A DNA stretch of 64,000 nt from Flammeovirgaceae bacterium UBA2366. Its GTDB lineage: Bacteria; Bacteroidota; Bacteroidia; Cytophagales; Cyclobacteriaceae. The notes under the pieces were generated by a model. It did not search any database, was not told the DNA's origin, and worked only from the letters and a program-made list of their open reading frames with translations. Positions 32,995-41,556 of this stretch are shown here, in pieces (position 1 is the first letter of the stretch; each line of letters opens with the position of its first letter). The DNA lies in assembly GCA_002344065.1 (NCBI GenBank), contig DDTK01000012.1, positions 248,001 through 312,000 of the forward strand, in the 5' to 3' direction. A program made the translations under genes and the position numbers.

Positions 32995-34004
32995 AGGCTC
33001 ACATAAAATGCATTTCCTACTACCTTCCCGATTCTACCCTAACTAATGAAGACTTAAATCGTGAATTTCCGGAATGGTCGGTAGATAAAATTTCAGAAAA
33101 AACCGGTATTCATAACCGACATATTGCATCTTCAGAAACACTATCCTCAGATTTAGCCGTTTTAGCAGCCGAGAAGCTTTTTACAGAGCATGGTATCGAT
33201 AAGAATGCCATTGACTATATTATACTATGTACACAAAGTCCGGACTACTTTTTACCAACCACTGCCTGCCTTATACAAGCGAGGCTGGGTATCCCAACAA
33301 ATTGTGGCGCTGTTGACATAAATCAAGGTTGTTCGGGTTATATCTATGGGCTTGGACTAAGTAAAGCATTAATTGAGACGGGACAAGCACAAAATGTTTT
33401 GTTTATTACAGCTGAAACCTATAGTAAATTTATTCACCCAAAAGATAAAAGCATTCGCACAATTTTTGGTGATGCCGCAGCCTGTACACTCGTGACATTA
33501 TCTGAACGAGAGGATGCCGGAATATTAAATTTTGAATATGGAACGGATGGAACCGGTGCCAAAAATTTAATAGTAAAAGGCGGAAGTTTAAGAGAGCAAA
33601 ACAATAATGACCTTAACAAAGAATTTACTGATTCTTTTGGAAACACCAGAACAGAAGCAAGTCTATACATGAACGGACAAGATATATTTTCATTTACATT
33701 GAAATCTGTACCGCAGCTCATTAAGAATGTTTTAACCAAAAACCATCTGAACCCTGAAGATATTGATCTCTTCATTCTGCATCAGGCTAACAAATTCATG
33801 CTCGAGGCGCTTCGAAAAAAAATTGGCATCTCCGAAGAAAAGTTTTTCATCTATCTTGAAGATTGTGGAAACACGGTGTCATCAACAATTCCAATTGCGC
33901 TGCATGAAGCTGCCAGGCTTGGAAAGGCCAAACCGGGTGATAAAATTCTTTTGGCCGGGTTTGGAGTTGGATATTCGTGGGGCAGTACGATTATAAATTT
34001 ATAA
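32991..34004 (+). CDS. 3-oxoacyl-ACP synthase III family protein
   Basis: A 337-residue thiolase-fold condensing enzyme resembling FabH. The catalytic triad is complete: Cys114 in INQGCSGYIYG, His264 in FILHQANKFML and Asn294 in DCGNTVSSTIP. The C-terminal GVGYSWGSTIINL matches FabH ends. Such genes next to a dedicated ACP in sugar loci are thought to make a short acyl chain that is later attached to an amino sugar, rather than to supply membrane fatty acids. It overlaps the deacetylase-like gene by 4 bp and precedes an ACP gene by 12 bp. Confidence 0.9.
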   Translation: MKAHIKCISYYLPDSTLTNEDLNREFPEWSVDKISEKTGIHNRHIASSETLSSDLAVLAAEKLFTEHGIDKNAIDYIILCTQSPDYFLPTTACLIQARLGIPTNCGAVDINQGCSGYIYGLGLSKALIETGQAQNVLFITAETYSKFIHPKDKSIRTIFGDAAACTLVTLSEREDAGILNFEYGTDGTGAKNLIVKGGSLREQNNNDLNKEFTDSFGNTRTEASLYMNGQDIFSFTLKSVPQLIKNVLTKNHLNPEDIDLFILHQANKFMLEALRKKIGISEEKFFIYLEDCGNTVSSTIPIALHEAARLGKAKPGDKILLAGFGVGYSWGSTIINL

Positions 34005-34016
34005 ATCAAACAAGCA

Positions 34017-34250
34017 ATGGAAATAAACAAGTTTATTGAAGATTTTGAGCAGCAATTTGAAATCATTGAAGTTGGCTCTGTAAAACCGGATTCTATTTTC
34101 AGAAACATAAAGGGCTGGGATTCCTTAACAGCCATGTTGGTTATTGATATGATGAGTGAAAAATACAACACGGTCATTTCGGCTGAAGACCTTCGGAAAT
34201 GCCAAACGGTTATTGAACTTTATAAACTTACTCTGAACAATAATGCCTGA
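34017..34250 (+). CDS. Acyl carrier protein
   Basis: A 77-residue acidic carrier protein with Ser36 in GWDSLTAMLVIDMM, the site for the phosphopantetheine arm, and a four-helix ACP layout. The DSL motif is D-S-L as in canonical ACPs. Its position between a FabH-like enzyme and an acyltransferase-like protein (8-bp overlap with the latter) indicates a dedicated carrier for a sugar acylation pathway and not the housekeeping AcpP. Confidence 0.92.
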   Translation: MEINKFIEDFEQQFEIIEVGSVKPDSIFRNIKGWDSLTAMLVIDMMSEKYNTVISAEDLRKCQTVIELYKLTLNNNA

Positions 34251-35295
34251 ATTGAGACTTGAGCGATTAAAGAAAAAAGCTCAACAGGTAATTAAGTACT
34301 TATCAGCCGAAACCGCTTCCAGTCACAGCGATTTTGTTAACAAGGCGTGGCCTACATCAGCCTCCAGGAAAGACCCCAACTACCTGGCCTGGAAATTCAG
34401 ATCTAATTCCACTACCGAAATCAAGAACCTGCTCCTTGCCATCCATAATGATACCGTGGTCGGCCAGCTTGGATTAATTCCCGTACAAATCAACACAGGA
34501 AAAGTAATTACGGATGCCAAATGGGGCTGTAATTTTAAGGTGTTGCATACCTATGAAGGTGGTGGGTACGGAGCCCTACTGGACATTCAATCACTGGGAT
34601 TAAGTGACGTAATCTTAGGTGCATCCCCCACACCTCAATCAGAAGAATTAAAGATACGGCTCAACTTTAAAAAAATGGAAGGCCCCTTTAAGATGGTCTA
34701 TCCCCTCCGGTTTCTGCCATTCGTTGAGATGAAACTTCATGGGTTACCACTTTTCCTAAAAAAAATAATAGCAGGCATAGCCGGCTTAGCCTTTCGGATC
34801 TGGTTTTTCTTAAACCACATAAATTTTAACCATACTCCTGTTGAAAACGGTACATATAAAGACGTTATTGAACAAATACAGAAGCATCGGTCTGCCTTAA
34901 AGATTCCACATATTGTGCATGATAAATCATTCCTGGATTGGCGGTGTGGACAGGTAAACTCATATCGAACAGAAACGTTAAGCCTTTACACATCAGATGG
35001 AAGCTTTATACTTTATTATCCTTCAAAATCATATTGTTACCTGTACGAGTACTTCTTTAAATCAAATGGAGCAATGAAGTCTCTCTTAAAAGAAGTTTCC
35101 AAAATAGCGGCTGAAAAAAAATGTACCGGCTTATACACATATGTAAACTATGACGAGCTGAAGTGGCAACTAAGAAAATTTGGCTTCTTCGCTTTTCGCG
35201 AGAAAGTTGTTGTTTATGGATACACCAATAATCCAGCCGTCACGTTTGGAGATAAGTTTCATTTAGATGCTTATGATTCCGATGGGAACATTTAG
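34243..35295 (+). CDS. GNAT-superfamily acyltransferase-like protein
   Basis: A 350-residue protein that looks like two joined GNAT-type halves. The first has NNLLLAIHNDTVVGQLGLIPV-like strand pairs (about residues 60-90) and WGCNFKVLHTYEGGGYGALL (about residues 100-120), resembling the acyl-CoA-binding turn. The second carries LSLYTSDGSFILYYPSKSYCYLY. Similar proteins occur in O-antigen loci beside ACP genes. I infer that it passes an acyl group from the neighbouring ACP to a sugar amine. Its stop codon overlaps the stop of the convergent glycosyltransferase by 4 bp. Confidence 0.65.
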   Translation: MPELRLERLKKKAQQVIKYLSAETASSHSDFVNKAWPTSASRKDPNYLAWKFRSNSTTEIKNLLLAIHNDTVVGQLGLIPVQINTGKVITDAKWGCNFKVLHTYEGGGYGALLDIQSLGLSDVILGASPTPQSEELKIRLNFKKMEGPFKMVYPLRFLPFVEMKLHGLPLFLKKIIAGIAGLAFRIWFFLNHINFNHTPVENGTYKDVIEQIQKHRSALKIPHIVHDKSFLDWRCGQVNSYRTETLSLYTSDGSFILYYPSKSYCYLYEYFFKSNGAMKSLLKEVSKIAAEKKCTGLYTYVNYDELKWQLRKFGFFAFREKVVVYGYTNNPAVTFGDKFHLDAYDSDGNI

Positions 35296-36659
35296 GCTCG
35301 GGAAAGCAGCTTAATTAGCGGACCTTTTTTAATCATCCTGGATGATAATTCCCAGGACTTTGCTATCGCCAGCACAATAACCGGTGCCAGAAAAATTGAA
35401 AACATGCTTGCAACTAACAGCAAAATGGGGTTTCGTTTAAATCGAAATGGCATAAACGAGGGCGGCACCTTCATGGTTATATCCAGCATGGCTGTTTCTC
35501 GTCCAAAATATCGTCTGATCAGATACAAAACACTCGGCACCGGTCGTGGCGCAAAGAAGCGTGTAGGTCTGTAGCCATCCCAGCTACCCATCTGCCTCAG
35601 GCCGCCCGATTCTACCTTTAAATGCACACGCCTGGCATGTGGATTTGAAATATTTTTATATCCGGCCAGCAATGCACGCAATCCAAACTCGCCATCACCC
35701 ATACGTTGTTTTTCAAACTGCCTGTCAAACAATCCTATCTTTTCAAAAACTTCACGCTTCAACATCACATTACCCGTGTCCAACTGATCTGACCATCGAA
35801 AATAACTATAGTTTTCCGGCACTTTTGCGCCTACTACTGAAAGCGAGACACCGGCTGAAATTTCACATTGAAAGTAATCAATACATTTGAGGTGCTGTTC
35901 AATCCAGTCAGGTTCAACTCTTGAGTCGTCATCGAACAATAAAATGTATTTTCCCTTCGATTGCTCAATAGCAGTATTTCGAGCCAACCATAAAGCCTTT
36001 TCCCGTTGTTGAATAACGTTGAGTTTCAAACTTCGGCCTTCGTAAAAATTTGCCTGAAACGGATCTGTTTGATCGACTACGATAACCTCAAAATTTCTGT
36101 AACGCTGATTTTCCAAATCAACCAACACATCATGCAAGTATGTGTATCTGTTAAGTGTAGGGATAATGACTGAAACTGTTGGAGCGCTCTTCAAAAGCGA
36201 TGAATGAAAATCGTTCCATGCCTCATGTGTTGCATGGTTTACAAATACGTTGACACGCGAAACACCGATGGTTGTAAAAAAAGACCAAAATTCACGCAGC
36301 GGATTATTAAAAGTAATGATGCGTATTAGTAATACATAAATCGACCATATGGGGTTAAAGTACTTTCGGATAAACCTGTACTCATCTACAATTGGCAGAC
36401 GATCAACGTCAGCAGGTAATGCTTTCGTTACATCTTGTATAACAATGCCCTTGTGCCACGCCTGGTATGCAGCATCTCTCAGCGTTGCAGCAGTTGATTG
36501 GTACTCACCATCAAAATCAATCAGCTTTTTATGCTCCGCATCGAGCGCATTATAATTTATCCAGTAGGGTATGGTATGCGGAACGCGTAAATTAAAGTAC
36601 CAAACCGGCTGCACGTAACGATAAAAATAAAACAGGTAATTCGTTTCGGATGCCATCAA
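35292..36659 (-). CDS. Family 2 glycosyltransferase with N-terminal extension
   Basis: A 455-residue protein. The GT-A domain begins only near residue 160 (VSVIIPTLNRYTYLHDVL), with EVIVVDQTD, the DXD-like LLFDDDSRVEPDWIEQHL and a later GDGEFGLRALLAG acceptor motif. One membrane segment near residues 420-440 (LLLVASMFSIFLAPVIVLAIA) anchors it. The N-terminal 150 residues (FYFYRYVQPVWYFNLRVPH and onward) have no domain that I recognise and may set acceptor specificity. It is translationally coupled with the SGNH gene (4-bp overlap). Confidence 0.85.
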   Translation of the reverse strand: MMASETNYLFYFYRYVQPVWYFNLRVPHTIPYWINYNALDAEHKKLIDFDGEYQSTAATLRDAAYQAWHKGIVIQDVTKALPADVDRLPIVDEYRFIRKYFNPIWSIYVLLIRIITFNNPLREFWSFFTTIGVSRVNVFVNHATHEAWNDFHSSLLKSAPTVSVIIPTLNRYTYLHDVLVDLENQRYRNFEVIVVDQTDPFQANFYEGRSLKLNVIQQREKALWLARNTAIEQSKGKYILLFDDDSRVEPDWIEQHLKCIDYFQCEISAGVSLSVVGAKVPENYSYFRWSDQLDTGNVMLKREVFEKIGLFDRQFEKQRMGDGEFGLRALLAGYKNISNPHARRVHLKVESGGLRQMGSWDGYRPTRFFAPRPVPSVLYLIRRYFGRETAMLDITMKVPPSFMPFRFKRNPILLLVASMFSIFLAPVIVLAIAKSWELSSRMIKKGPLIKLLSRA

Positions 36660-37822
36660 TTAAGCGTTGCTTGTTTAACAAACTCCTTTTCTGACAACCA
36701 ACGGGCAACCAGCAAGTTGGCATGGGGTGTATAGTGTACCATTCCTTTATTGATAATGGAATCCGGGGTTTGTTGATACTGATCAAACATTAAGCGATCC
36801 ATCGATACATACCGTAATTTACGCTCTTCAAATTTATTCTTTAACAAAGCCCAGGGGTCTCCCTCACCCTTTTTCCAATCTTCAAACGTATTCAGATTAT
36901 CAAGCAACACAATGTATAGTTCTGCATCATTCTCCTTCACTTTCTCATTCAAATACGATAAGATATTCAGGCAATAGGTTAAACGACTATCATCCGTTTT
37001 ATAAATGGGTTTCCTGGCATTTCTCCATATTGAAAGTGTTTTCAATACTCTGATAACATAAAAATGATCAGGCCAACGTTTTACAAAAAGAGCTGGATAC
37101 CCAGATTCACGCGCAAAAAAAGCACTATGCCCGGGATTCTGAAATTCCGACTTTAACGCATTGCCGTGAAGCGCAGGAATGTTTTTAACAGTGACCGAAT
37201 CGCCTGTGAACTCAAAAATGGGTTTGGTTTTTAGTCCCCCTCCGGAAAGTCCATAAATTTGTGTGCATGCCCGTTCAAAATCCCCGGTAATAAGACCGAG
37301 CAAAACAATTTTCGATTTCGGGGAAAACTTGATGTACCGAAGTGTCGCCTGATCAATGCCGTATCCTCCCACACCCAAATTCAGTACCGGTGCCTTGGTT
37401 TCTTGCTCCAGGTAGTAGGGCCAGGCTTGTTCAAATAAAACCTCATCGCCATGGGTAAAAGAATCGCCAATGCACGTAATTGTGTAGGCTGTAGTGTCCC
37501 TCAACGTTGAATCAGCAACACCACGTTCATAGTCATCTTTTGAGCATCGTATACCTTCACGATTTGCATAGTAAAGCGGAACTGCCGATCCCCACGATTT
37601 ATATGACCATCCGACATCTGCATCATAAATGCCATACCCATCAGTTTGTTGATTTATATCCGGAAACTCTTCAGGTACATCAAGCGGTGCCAGGTAATAC
37701 GACTTTTTCCCAAACAAGTACGTGACATGCCCTTTCTGAGTAGAGGTTAAACGCAACGTAACCTCCAGCAGAATGAAGGTAACGACAATTAAAAACAAGG
37801 CGTAAAAGATTTTACTCTTCAT
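36656..37822 (-). CDS. Membrane-anchored SGNH/GDSL hydrolase-like protein
   Basis: A protein of 388 residues from the ATG at 37822. It has one N-terminal membrane helix (FYALFLIVVTFILLEVTL) and then a periplasmic domain. The nucleophile block reads ITCIGDSFTHGDEVLFEQAW, and LNLGVGGYGIDQATLRY fits block II with Gly. The likely catalytic His is in GMVHYTPHANLLVARWL at the C-terminus. SGNH proteins of this sort often work with alginate or capsule O-acetylation, as esterases or acetyltransferases. A frame from 37843 is possible, but the ATG at 37822 gives a better membrane anchor and lies just after the upstream gene's stop. Confidence 0.8.
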   Translation of the reverse strand: MKSKIFYALFLIVVTFILLEVTLRLTSTQKGHVTYLFGKKSYYLAPLDVPEEFPDINQQTDGYGIYDADVGWSYKSWGSAVPLYYANREGIRCSKDDYERGVADSTLRDTTAYTITCIGDSFTHGDEVLFEQAWPYYLEQETKAPVLNLGVGGYGIDQATLRYIKFSPKSKIVLLGLITGDFERACTQIYGLSGGGLKTKPIFEFTGDSVTVKNIPALHGNALKSEFQNPGHSAFFARESGYPALFVKRWPDHFYVIRVLKTLSIWRNARKPIYKTDDSRLTYCLNILSYLNEKVKENDAELYIVLLDNLNTFEDWKKGEGDPWALLKNKFEERKLRYVSMDRLMFDQYQQTPDSIINKGMVHYTPHANLLVARWLSEKEFVKQATLN

Positions 37823-37826
37823 ACTT

Positions 37827-38939
37827 CTAACGGTCAAACTCAAAGAAAGCCATAAAACCCTTCACATGTGTGTGCACAGAAAAGGATTCCAATGCCTGGT
37901 TTACTTTTTCCTGATCATTACCGAAATCATTATTCCTTTTAATAGTAATCAATTCTTCCTTTAAGGCCTGCACGTCACCAACCGGAACCTCTGCAATCAA
38001 GGCAGAAACTATTGAGCGTGTGTAGCATTGTAAATTAGAATGAAACGTAACCACTCGCAAGTTACTGGCTAGTGCTTCCAACATAGTATTACTGACACCG
38101 CTAACTAAATGGGTATGAATGTATACGTTATACTCCCGGTAGAGCGCTCTTAATTCTTCATGATTCTTTTTCCCAACAAGCGTTACTTTGTTATGAAGTT
38201 TCAAGTAATGAATCAGATAGATCAGTTTATTTCGTTCCGGTCCTTCTCCTACTATGGTTAACTGAAAATCAATATTCTCACGTTCAAGGTAGAGGCAAGC
38301 CAGCAATAAAAATTCCAATCCTTTTATATAATGTAAGCGGCCTACCGTAATTAGCCGCAACTTATCGGTTAGCGGGGCTCCATTAAATAAGAATTTTTCT
38401 GTATCAACTCCCTGATAAATAATTTTTTCGCGCCCGAAGGTAATGCCATATTCATGCGTACGCTGTTGCAACTCTTCCGATAAAAAATGGTTAGCATAAA
38501 TGCGTTGCGCTATTTTTTTATATACAGATACTATTTCGGGTTGATGTACAGGCGTCACCGTAATATCGGTACCACGAATAGAGGTAAATATTTTCTTCCC
38601 GGATAGCCCAATAACAGGTTCAAATTCCCGTAGCATCGAAATAAATGGAAAATACAACTTATCAGCCCTACCGCTTTCAATTACAAATAAGCGGTAAGCG
38701 ATTCGGAGATTGATTTTTTTAAGTCTAATGAGGAGGGCCGGCAGGTGAAATAAAAAGCGAAATGAAAAGGGTTGTTCAATAGTGCGAACGGAAACACCGG
38801 GCGAGGTTACTAATTGACCTCCTCTTAAGCTAATTACTTCAATACTTTTTTCTTTTGCCAGTTGCGTGAACAACTGAACCAGAAATACTTCTGAGAACCT
38901 GTCGTATTGATTAACAAAGACACTAAGCTCCGGTTTCAT
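37827..38939 (-). CDS. Family 4 glycosyltransferase
   Basis: A 370-residue GT-B transferase with KLRLITVGRLHYIKGLEFLL, QLTIVGEGPERNKLIYLI, VTLVGKKNHEELRALYREYN and SGVSNTMLEALASNLRVVTF as donor-binding motifs. The N-terminal half begins ELSVFVNQYDRFSEVFLVQL, like colanic-acid WcaL-type transferases. It overlaps the asparagine-synthetase-like gene by 17 bp. The sugar is unknown. Confidence 0.9.
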   Translation of the reverse strand: MKPELSVFVNQYDRFSEVFLVQLFTQLAKEKSIEVISLRGGQLVTSPGVSVRTIEQPFSFRFLFHLPALLIRLKKINLRIAYRLFVIESGRADKLYFPFISMLREFEPVIGLSGKKIFTSIRGTDITVTPVHQPEIVSVYKKIAQRIYANHFLSEELQQRTHEYGITFGREKIIYQGVDTEKFLFNGAPLTDKLRLITVGRLHYIKGLEFLLLACLYLERENIDFQLTIVGEGPERNKLIYLIHYLKLHNKVTLVGKKNHEELRALYREYNVYIHTHLVSGVSNTMLEALASNLRVVTFHSNLQCYTRSIVSALIAEVPVGDVQALKEELITIKRNNDFGNDQEKVNQALESFSVHTHVKGFMAFFEFDR

Positions 38940-40320
38940 GGTATTGAAATAGGGCTGACAAGGTAAGTAACATACTTACAGCATGCGCGTGTTGCCTTGA
39001 ATCAACCGCTGTGAATTTTTTATAAAAGTCGTCTACAAGTGAAGTTGACACGAAATTCAGAAAATTCTTATCCCGGTACAGAAATGACTTGAGGTTCTCA
39101 ACGTTATCCTTGCCTTCCAATTGAAGTTGCCAATTCATACTCACCGGAGGCCCCATCAAAAACTCCCTCGTTACTGCTATCATTTTGTTCTTTACTCTCC
39201 GTGGAAAATCAGGCAGGGTATGATAGCGATGATAATTAAACAAATTGTACGGGGCATATGTTTGCCACGTAACTTTTCCAATCGCTGGAGCAACTTTTCG
39301 GATGTATTCCATCTGAATCTTACGCGCACTCAAATACTCCTCTGGAATGCCGCAGATAAACTTGCACATCTCTTCACTGAAGTAGGGAAGAAAAGAGGGT
39401 TTATAATGTGAGAACAATTGAAGATTTACGGCTGTCCACCGGTATGCCCAGTGTAACGATTTAAATGCGCGAATTCTTGATGGCGGGTAATCAATTTCAA
39501 TTTCCTTTAACCACCGGTAAATCTCCGCGTTTAAGTATTGTTCAAAGTCACCTGTTAACCCCCAATGATTCCAAAGGGCCTTGCCAAGCTCAATTCCACC
39601 TTTTTTTAAAATTTTCTTTCTGATAAAATCAACTTGCTGCGAATCATCAAACTTTTCCGTGTTGGGATAACTGTCAAACAGAACGTCACCCCAGTGCCCT
39701 AGCGCAAAAACATCGCCACGGCTTGCTACCTGATCCAAAATAGCCAATGGTCTGGCGTGCGTAAATTCGCAGTAACATTGATTAATGTTGGCCATTAACT
39801 CAATCTTATCCCACAAGTAGGCATCAGGAATTACATACCTATCAAATTGAAAACCAACTGCGCGTGCCACTCCTTCTGCATATTTTGCTTCCGGAACGAT
39901 TGGTTTCTTATACTCGTATGAAAAAGAGTACACATGCCCGTGGTTTCTCAACGCTACAGCCAATGTGCGGCTATCCAATCCACCGGAAAGGGGTAGCAAA
40001 ACGTTTTGATTGGATAGATGTTTTGCTGTAAGCTCATCCATTACTGCAGCAAACTCGTCTACAACCTGGTTAAAACTAATGTTACGTGGTTGGTAGTTCC
40101 ACCTAAACCACGGCTCAGATTTTAGTAGTCTGCCCGTTTTATCAAATTCATAGTCACGCCCTGGTAAGCAAACTTTTGATTGAGTGTAAAACGTACTATC
40201 TCCTAAAAAGAACCCGATCGCTGACCAGATACAAATACTTTTATAGTCCCACGCAGCATCCTGATCAACCCTGTAGTGATGCTGCTTAACCGGAATAATA
40301 TCGGTACGGAGCTTATTCAA
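38923..40320 (-). CDS. Asparagine synthetase-related protein lacking the glutaminase cysteine
   Basis: A 465-residue protein with an ATP-pyrophosphatase domain like that of AsnB: the PP-loop VLLPLSGGLDSRTLAVAL (near residue 115), SFSYEYKKPIVPEAKYA and FLPYFSEEMCKFICGIPEEY. The N-terminal 90 residues contain a shortened, diverged glutaminase-like part, and the start is MNKLRTDII rather than Met-Cys, so the catalytic Cys2 is missing. It may use ammonia or another amine to amidate a carboxyl group, such as that of a uronic acid. It is one of three AsnB-type proteins in this locus. Confidence 0.82.
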   Translation of the reverse strand: MNKLRTDIIPVKQHHYRVDQDAAWDYKSICIWSAIGFFLGDSTFYTQSKVCLPGRDYEFDKTGRLLKSEPWFRWNYQPRNISFNQVVDEFAAVMDELTAKHLSNQNVLLPLSGGLDSRTLAVALRNHGHVYSFSYEYKKPIVPEAKYAEGVARAVGFQFDRYVIPDAYLWDKIELMANINQCYCEFTHARPLAILDQVASRGDVFALGHWGDVLFDSYPNTEKFDDSQQVDFIRKKILKKGGIELGKALWNHWGLTGDFEQYLNAEIYRWLKEIEIDYPPSRIRAFKSLHWAYRWTAVNLQLFSHYKPSFLPYFSEEMCKFICGIPEEYLSARKIQMEYIRKVAPAIGKVTWQTYAPYNLFNYHRYHTLPDFPRRVKNKMIAVTREFLMGPPVSMNWQLQLEGKDNVENLKSFLYRDKNFLNFVSTSLVDDFYKKFTAVDSRQHAHAVSMLLTLSALFQYHETGA

Positions 40321-40326
40321 TCAAGC

Positions 40327-41550
40327 TTACTTGTTTAGTACATTTTTAATTTGCTCCAGGGGCTTTTCAATAAAAAACTCCTTTACCCAGCGTTGCGCTT
40401 CTTTTCCCATGGAGACAACTTCATCCATGTTATTATGATAGTACAGCAATCGCTCAGCAATTGCATCAGCTTTCTGCGCATTAATTAAAGGATAAAGCCA
40501 GGGGTATGAATCCTGATACAGCGAATCATCACGGTGGTGAATGACAGGTTTACCCATCACCATGTTCTCAATGATGGTTCCAAAGGTTAAGTAGCTCCTT
40601 CCAAACTCACCACTTCCAATATCAATTTTGGATACCAAATACATGAGGTCTTTTCGATACATCTGCGGAAGCCAGGTAACGTGCTGCTCGATTCCCAATT
40701 CACGAATCAATTCTTTTGATGCGCCAACATCTGATCCAAAGTCAAGCATAACCAAATGCACTTTCGTATCTGGATTTTTCCTGGCCATAAATCTGGCGAA
40801 TCCTCTAATCAGTTCATCGTTATTTTTACCCGAAAACTTGTTTAAAAGAACTTTCCAATATTGCCTGCCATGATACAGGATAAGCAAGTCATTCTCCTGC
40901 CTGAGCCGGTCAACGTACGAGCGCCAATGAACAGAGGGCTGTGGGTTTTTAAACTCAGCCTCGTATTCCGGATAAAAAATAAAAGGCATGGGCACATAGG
41001 CGAATTGACCTTGAATACCAATGCGATGAAGAGTTTCTTCAAACTCCGGGTTACTTTTATCCATAAAAACATAGCGCGCTGTTTTTATAGCCTGGTATAA
41101 ATACTTTGACGGTGTGCCGGCAAAAACATCCCTGAAAGTATGTCCTGATTTTTTTCGTGTTAGTAACCGGAATTTCTCCCAAAGGGAATAGTGATGGGGC
41201 AAGTGTGCATACTTACTGATGTCCGTTCCATACGGAAAATAAATATCAATAGTAATCCCACAATAATTCAACACAGCAGCTTCATCACCTTGCGCAATTA
41301 TCTTATCAAACGCAGAAAAAATATTTCTGATTTCGTCTTGATTGAGATCAGCCGGTCTGAATCCCTTTTGCAACCAATTCACTTCATGGGTATAATGAAG
41401 ATAATGCAAATCGAATGTATCGGCTTTTACATGAAAAAAATGCGGCCAGGCCCGATAGTATAAATGAGCATCATACCCCTCATGACGCAGCCATTTCATA
41501 ATGGCTGAGAAGTTATTATTTAAATTACCTACTAAGGCTACTCGTTTCAC
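40327..41550 (-). CDS. GT-B glycosyltransferase-like protein
   Basis: A 407-residue protein starting MKRVALVGNLNNNFSAIMKWL, an N-terminal Rossmann-type strand and loop, followed by an aromatic-rich segment. The C-terminal half carries HVTWLPQMYRKDLMYLVSKIDIG and YLTFGTIIENMVMGKPVIHH, which resembles the donor-site glutamate motif of GT4 proteins in a diverged form. It sits between the flippase gene (6 bp) and the AsnB-like gene (6 bp). A transferase role is likely; the substrate is unknown. Confidence 0.75.
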   Translation of the reverse strand: MKRVALVGNLNNNFSAIMKWLRHEGYDAHLYYRAWPHFFHVKADTFDLHYLHYTHEVNWLQKGFRPADLNQDEIRNIFSAFDKIIAQGDEAAVLNYCGITIDIYFPYGTDISKYAHLPHHYSLWEKFRLLTRKKSGHTFRDVFAGTPSKYLYQAIKTARYVFMDKSNPEFEETLHRIGIQGQFAYVPMPFIFYPEYEAEFKNPQPSVHWRSYVDRLRQENDLLILYHGRQYWKVLLNKFSGKNNDELIRGFARFMARKNPDTKVHLVMLDFGSDVGASKELIRELGIEQHVTWLPQMYRKDLMYLVSKIDIGSGEFGRSYLTFGTIIENMVMGKPVIHHRDDSLYQDSYPWLYPLINAQKADAIAERLLYYHNNMDEVVSMGKEAQRWVKEFFIEKPLEQIKNVLNK

Positions 41551-41556
41551 TTTATG

